Of a DNA stretch of 64,000 bases, positions 61,034-64,000 are shown piece after piece. The translations under genes were made by a program, and so were the position numbers. The notes beneath the pieces are model-generated. The model was not told where the DNA came from. It ran no database searches and saw only the letters and a list, made by a program, of their open reading frames with translations. Each line of letters begins with the position of its first letter. Within the stretch, counting starts at the first letter, position 1. Source of the DNA: JACNIZ01 sp964344765 (lineage in GTDB: Bacteria > Planctomycetota > UBA1135); the NCBI GenBank assembly GCA_964344765.1, contig CAYFOM010000009.1, forward strand, positions 1 through 64,000, given 5' to 3'.

Positions 61034-63927
61034 TGACCGCCCCCTACTCCGCAGCCGATCAAGTCGAAGAAGTACTGACCGAAGTGCTCGAGTCTTCGGC
61101 CGACGATTTGTACAGCGCATTCGACGCCGCATGCGCACGCCATCCGGAATTGGCGGATGAGCTGCGTCAGCGCATGGAGTTCCTGCGAGCCAGTGGTTTG
61201 TTGGATTCGGTTTGCGGATCGGCTCAACCTCAAGAACCCGGCGCGCCAAGTTTCCGCGCCGGCGACCGGCTGTTGCATTTCGAAATCTTGAGCCTGCTCG
61301 GCACCGGCGGCATGGGCGAGGTTTACCGCGCTTTGGATACCCGCTTGCAACGCGATGTGGCGATCAAAGTGCTTTCCGAACACTTGGCGTCGGACCCGGT
61401 TCGCTTAAAGCGTTTGGGACGCGAAGCACGCACGCTCGCCGGCCTCAATCACCCGAACGTCGCTCAAATCCACCATCTTGAGCGCGCCCACGGCCGCGAC
61501 TTTTTGGTGCTGGAGTACGTGCCGGGGCATGATTTGGCGCAACTGATCGCGCGCGGTCCAATGGATCAGCGTGCGGCATTGGCTTTTGCGCTGCAGTTCG
61601 CCGAAGGCTTGGAAGCCGCGCACGATGCCGGCGTGATCCACCGCGACATCAAACCGGCGAACCTGCGCATCACGCCCGACGGCGTGCTCAAGGTTTTGGA
61701 TTTCGGCTTGGCGACGGAATCATCGACCATCGAACCCGCCCCCGCCATCGACGACGATTCCACCGACCTGTTGGTCACGCGCGACGGTACTCACCTCGGC
61801 ACGCCGAAGTACATGAGTCCGGAGCAAATTCGCGCGCGACGCACTGATCGGCGTGCCGACATTTGGGGTTTCGGCTGCGTGCTGTGGGAATGCTTGACCG
61901 GGCGTCGGCCGTTTGAAGGCGGCGATTTTGCCGAGCTCGGTGCCAACATCTTGCGCACCGAACCCGATTGGGACGCACTGCCCAAAGAGCTGCCGGCAGC
62001 CATCGTCACTTTGCTCCAGCGCTGCTTGGCCAAAAACCCTCGCGAGCGTTTGCGTGACATCGGCGAAGCGCGAATTGTTTTGCAGCGCGTGCTCGATGGC
62101 GAAGACGTCGCGCCTATGCCAACTCGTGGAAGTGCAAATCAAAAGTGCGAGCGCACGCTTTGGGGCGTGCTGCTACTGGTTACGGTTGGAATGGCATGGG
62201 TCTTCGGCGGCGCCAACTCGGCCCCCGAAACCAGCAAAGATGTGCTGCACCTTTCCGCCCACCTCACTCGCGGCAGCAAACTGGAAGCGCGCACTTACGC
62301 CAACGTCACGGTAAGTGAAAACCTGTCGCGCATGGCTTGGGTTGGTGGTCCGCAACGCAGCGTGTTTGTGCGTTCGCTGGACAGCTATTTGGTCACCCCA
62401 ATCGCCGGCAGCAAAGGCGCGTCGTCGCCGTTTTTGTCGCCGGATGGAGAGTGGGTTGGCTTCTTCATCGACAATCGTTTGATGAAAGCGCGCACCGATG
62501 GCTCGGGTTTGGTTGATCTCTTCGACGAAGCCACCGCCAACGACGAAATCCTGCTTTACGGCACCGAAAACCGCGGCGGCACTTGGTTGGCAAACGGCAC
62601 CATCGTGTTCTGCCCATCGGTGCAAGAGGGCTTGTTCCAAATCCGCACCGACGGCACCGGCTTCGCCCGCCTGACCACCCCGGATTCCGCCGCGAGCGAA
62701 CGCACGCATCGATGGCCGCGCGCGGTTCCCGGCCAAAACATGGTTGTGTTCACCGTCGATGACGTCGCCACAACCGAAGATTACGACGACGCGCGCATTG
62801 ACTTGCTCGACCTAGCAAACGGTCAACGCACGACGTTGATCAACGATGCCAGTTATGCGCGCGCTTCAATCGGCGCGCTGGCTTACGTGCGTGGCGATGC
62901 GCTTTACGCTCAACCATTGGATCTTGCATCAAAGCAAGTGCTGGGCGAACCGCGCCTAGTTTTGCCGGACGTGCGCATCGACCGCTCGTCGGGCGCCGCG
63001 CAATGCGATGTCAGCGCCGACGGTTCGGTTTGTTATGCGCCAATGACTCCGTACGACGTCGCCACGCGCCTGATGTTCCGCAACGAAGCCGGGCGCACGC
63101 GAGTGGTCACCAACGACCCCGGCGCATACTTCGAGCCGGCGATGTCGCCCGATGGCAAGTTTTTGGCTTACATCTCCAGCCGCGGCGGGCTTACCGACTT
63201 GATGCTGCACAACCGCAGCACCCAAGTGCAACATCGGCTCACCACCACCGGCGCCTGCTTCTCGCCGGCTTGGTATCCGGACGGCAGCAAGATCGCTTAC
63301 CTTTCCCGCGACCCGATGCCATGGGGCATTTACACCGTCGCGCCCGATGGCGAGTCGGCGCCGGAGTTGCTGTTTGAAACCCAAGGAGATTGGGCAGCTC
63401 CGTTCTCCTTCATCAACGGCGGCAAAGAGCTGCTGATGATTTGGCAGCGCGAGCAAAGCGGTCGCGACATTGTGCTGCTGGATGTGGAAAGCGGTGAAAC
63501 GCGCGACATACTCGCCACCCCCGCCGACGAAGAACATCCGTCGTTGTCGCCGGATGGCAAGTGGATCGCATTCACATCGGACCACAGCGGCCGCGATGAA
63601 GCGTATATCGCGCCTTATCCGGAATGCAGCCCGATGATGCAAATTTCCACCGACGGTGGCTTGGAACCGCGTTGGGCGGAAGACGGATCGCGTCTGACTT
63701 TTTTACGTCGCGACACGCTTGAACTTTGGGCCGTCGACCTCGACTCCGACGACGGCGTGCTCAGGCCGCAACTGCCAAGGATTTTGATGCGCGACTTCTT
63801 TCACAATCAAGACGCGCGCTTTTTCTACGCAGTGTCGGGCACCAAAAAGTTCATCACGTCGACCTTCGACCGGACCGAGTCCGACATCGGCCGCGAGTTG
63901 CGAGTAGTAGAAGACGCGGTGTATTAG
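61033..63927 (+). CDS. Transmembrane Ser/Thr protein kinase with TolB-like propeller
   Basis: The 964-residue protein has a short acidic N-terminal region, then a Hanks-type kinase at about 78-360: GTGGMGEVYRALD, VAIKVLSE, HRDIKPANLRI, DFGLATE, GTPKYMSPEQIRARRTDRRADIWGFGCVLWE. A membrane helix (LWGVLLLVTVGMAWVFGG) lies near 377. The rest is a periplasmic TolB/PD40 propeller with repeats such as SPFLSPDGEWVGFF, AMSPDGKFLAYISS, PAWYPDGSKIAYLS and SLSPDGKWIAFTSD. The propeller probably senses an envelope or extracellular ligand and signals to the coupled ECF factor. Confidence 0.94.
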   Translation: MTAPYSAADQVEEVLTEVLESSADDLYSAFDAACARHPELADELRQRMEFLRASGLLDSVCGSAQPQEPGAPSFRAGDRLLHFEILSLLGTGGMGEVYRALDTRLQRDVAIKVLSEHLASDPVRLKRLGREARTLAGLNHPNVAQIHHLERAHGRDFLVLEYVPGHDLAQLIARGPMDQRAALAFALQFAEGLEAAHDAGVIHRDIKPANLRITPDGVLKVLDFGLATESSTIEPAPAIDDDSTDLLVTRDGTHLGTPKYMSPEQIRARRTDRRADIWGFGCVLWECLTGRRPFEGGDFAELGANILRTEPDWDALPKELPAAIVTLLQRCLAKNPRERLRDIGEARIVLQRVLDGEDVAPMPTRGSANQKCERTLWGVLLLVTVGMAWVFGGANSAPETSKDVLHLSAHLTRGSKLEARTYANVTVSENLSRMAWVGGPQRSVFVRSLDSYLVTPIAGSKGASSPFLSPDGEWVGFFIDNRLMKARTDGSGLVDLFDEATANDEILLYGTENRGGTWLANGTIVFCPSVQEGLFQIRTDGTGFARLTTPDSAASERTHRWPRAVPGQNMVVFTVDDVATTEDYDDARIDLLDLANGQRTTLINDASYARASIGALAYVRGDALYAQPLDLASKQVLGEPRLVLPDVRIDRSSGAAQCDVSADGSVCYAPMTPYDVATRLMFRNEAGRTRVVTNDPGAYFEPAMSPDGKFLAYISSRGGLTDLMLHNRSTQVQHRLTTTGACFSPAWYPDGSKIAYLSRDPMPWGIYTVAPDGESAPELLFETQGDWAAPFSFINGGKELLMIWQREQSGRDIVLLDVESGETRDILATPADEEHPSLSPDGKWIAFTSDHSGRDEAYIAPYPECSPMMQISTDGGLEPRWAEDGSRLTFLRRDTLELWAVDLDSDDGVLRPQLPRILMRDFFHNQDARFFYAVSGTKKFITSTFDRTESDIGRELRVVEDAVY

Positions 63928-64000
63928 CCTTTGCCCAAAACGCAATTCCATTTATTGGCGTGCATTTCAAAATACCGTCGGTTTTTCTATTGGAAAAGCC
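63928..64000. other. Non-coding window end
   Basis: This short stretch after the kinase stop shows no open frame, hairpin or ribosome-binding site that I can support. Confidence 0.5.

Noticed and set aside
1..64000. tRNA, rRNA, CRISPR, integrase, transposase or prophage genes
   Set aside because: No cloverleaf, spaced-repeat array or mobile-element protein motif was found by reading both strands; a covariance-model scan would be needed to exclude small RNAs.

Overview
The window reads as a chromosomal segment of a free-living, Gram-negative-type heterotroph, most likely a planctomycete (inference from gene content; no rRNA is present to settle it). The signs are ECF sigma factors paired with Ser/Thr kinases that carry TPR or TolB-like tails, two sulfatase-superfamily genes, many signal-peptide lipoproteins, a tandem family of FG-GAP propeller proteins, and secreted proteins sharing a C-terminal domain. 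Coding density is very high and no gene-free stretch exceeds 300 bases. I found no tRNA, rRNA, CRISPR array, insertion sequence or prophage.

Layout. 1-5.3 kb: a partial tandem duplication (period about 3.1 kb) holding fragments and full copies of a secreted propeller-like gene and of the 3' end of a 2-oxoacid dehydrogenase E2 gene, with a frameshifted secreted gene between them. 3.6-8.4 kb (minus): lipA, E1alpha, E1beta and E2 in one operon, so the lipoyl-dependent complex and its lipoyl synthase are made together. 8.4-11.2 kb: a membrane sulfatase-like hydrolase and a TrhA/hemolysin III protein. 11.3-14.8 kb: a four-gene module of two tetraheme cytochromes, a 4x[4Fe-4S] ferredoxin and an NrfD-type quinol subunit. 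14.8-18.9 kb (minus): a sigma-70 factor with a Cys4 insertion, and mutS. 19.0-21.7 kb: a four-lipoprotein operon (COG3014, two YcfL-like, LpoB-like). 21.8-23.1 kb: acyl-CoA dehydrogenase.

23.1-27.6 kb (minus): a compact periplasmic nitrate reductase operon, napD-A-B-G-H, without napC, preceded by a striking inverted repeat and a VWA lipoprotein gene. 29.8-35.5 kb: an OPT transporter, a MauE/thioredoxin fusion, a VOC protein and a STAND-ATPase/GNAT/OmpR-type regulator fusion. 35.6-42.6 kb: truncated globin, NTF2-like protein, then an apparent ECF sigma / kinase / sulfatase-TPR operon whose last gene is split by a -1 frameshift. 42.6-49.1 kb: a TlpA-like protein, an NtrC-type response regulator with its histidine kinase, and a second OPT transporter divergent from them. 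49.2-54.9 kb: a DUF2235 hydrolase, a cytochrome c lipoprotein and sdhCAB. 55.1-60.2 kb: three consecutive FG-GAP paralogues, each exactly 567 residues. 60.4-63.9 kb: a second ECF sigma/kinase pair.

Functionally the core is respiratory: 2-oxoacid and acyl-CoA oxidation and succinate dehydrogenase feed a quinone pool that can be drained through NapGH/NapB/NapA and exchanged with periplasmic cytochromes by the NrfD module. Around it lie envelope and secreted proteins and ECF/kinase signalling. The most unusual items are the mosaic, apparently gene-converted E2 duplication, the Cys4 motif inside a primary-type sigma factor, the ECF-kinase-sulfatase/TPR operon, the STAND-GNAT-winged-helix fusion and the nap leader inverted repeat. 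Three genes in accessory regions each need a single base change in a short homopolymer to restore one frame, which may be assembly error or real decay.
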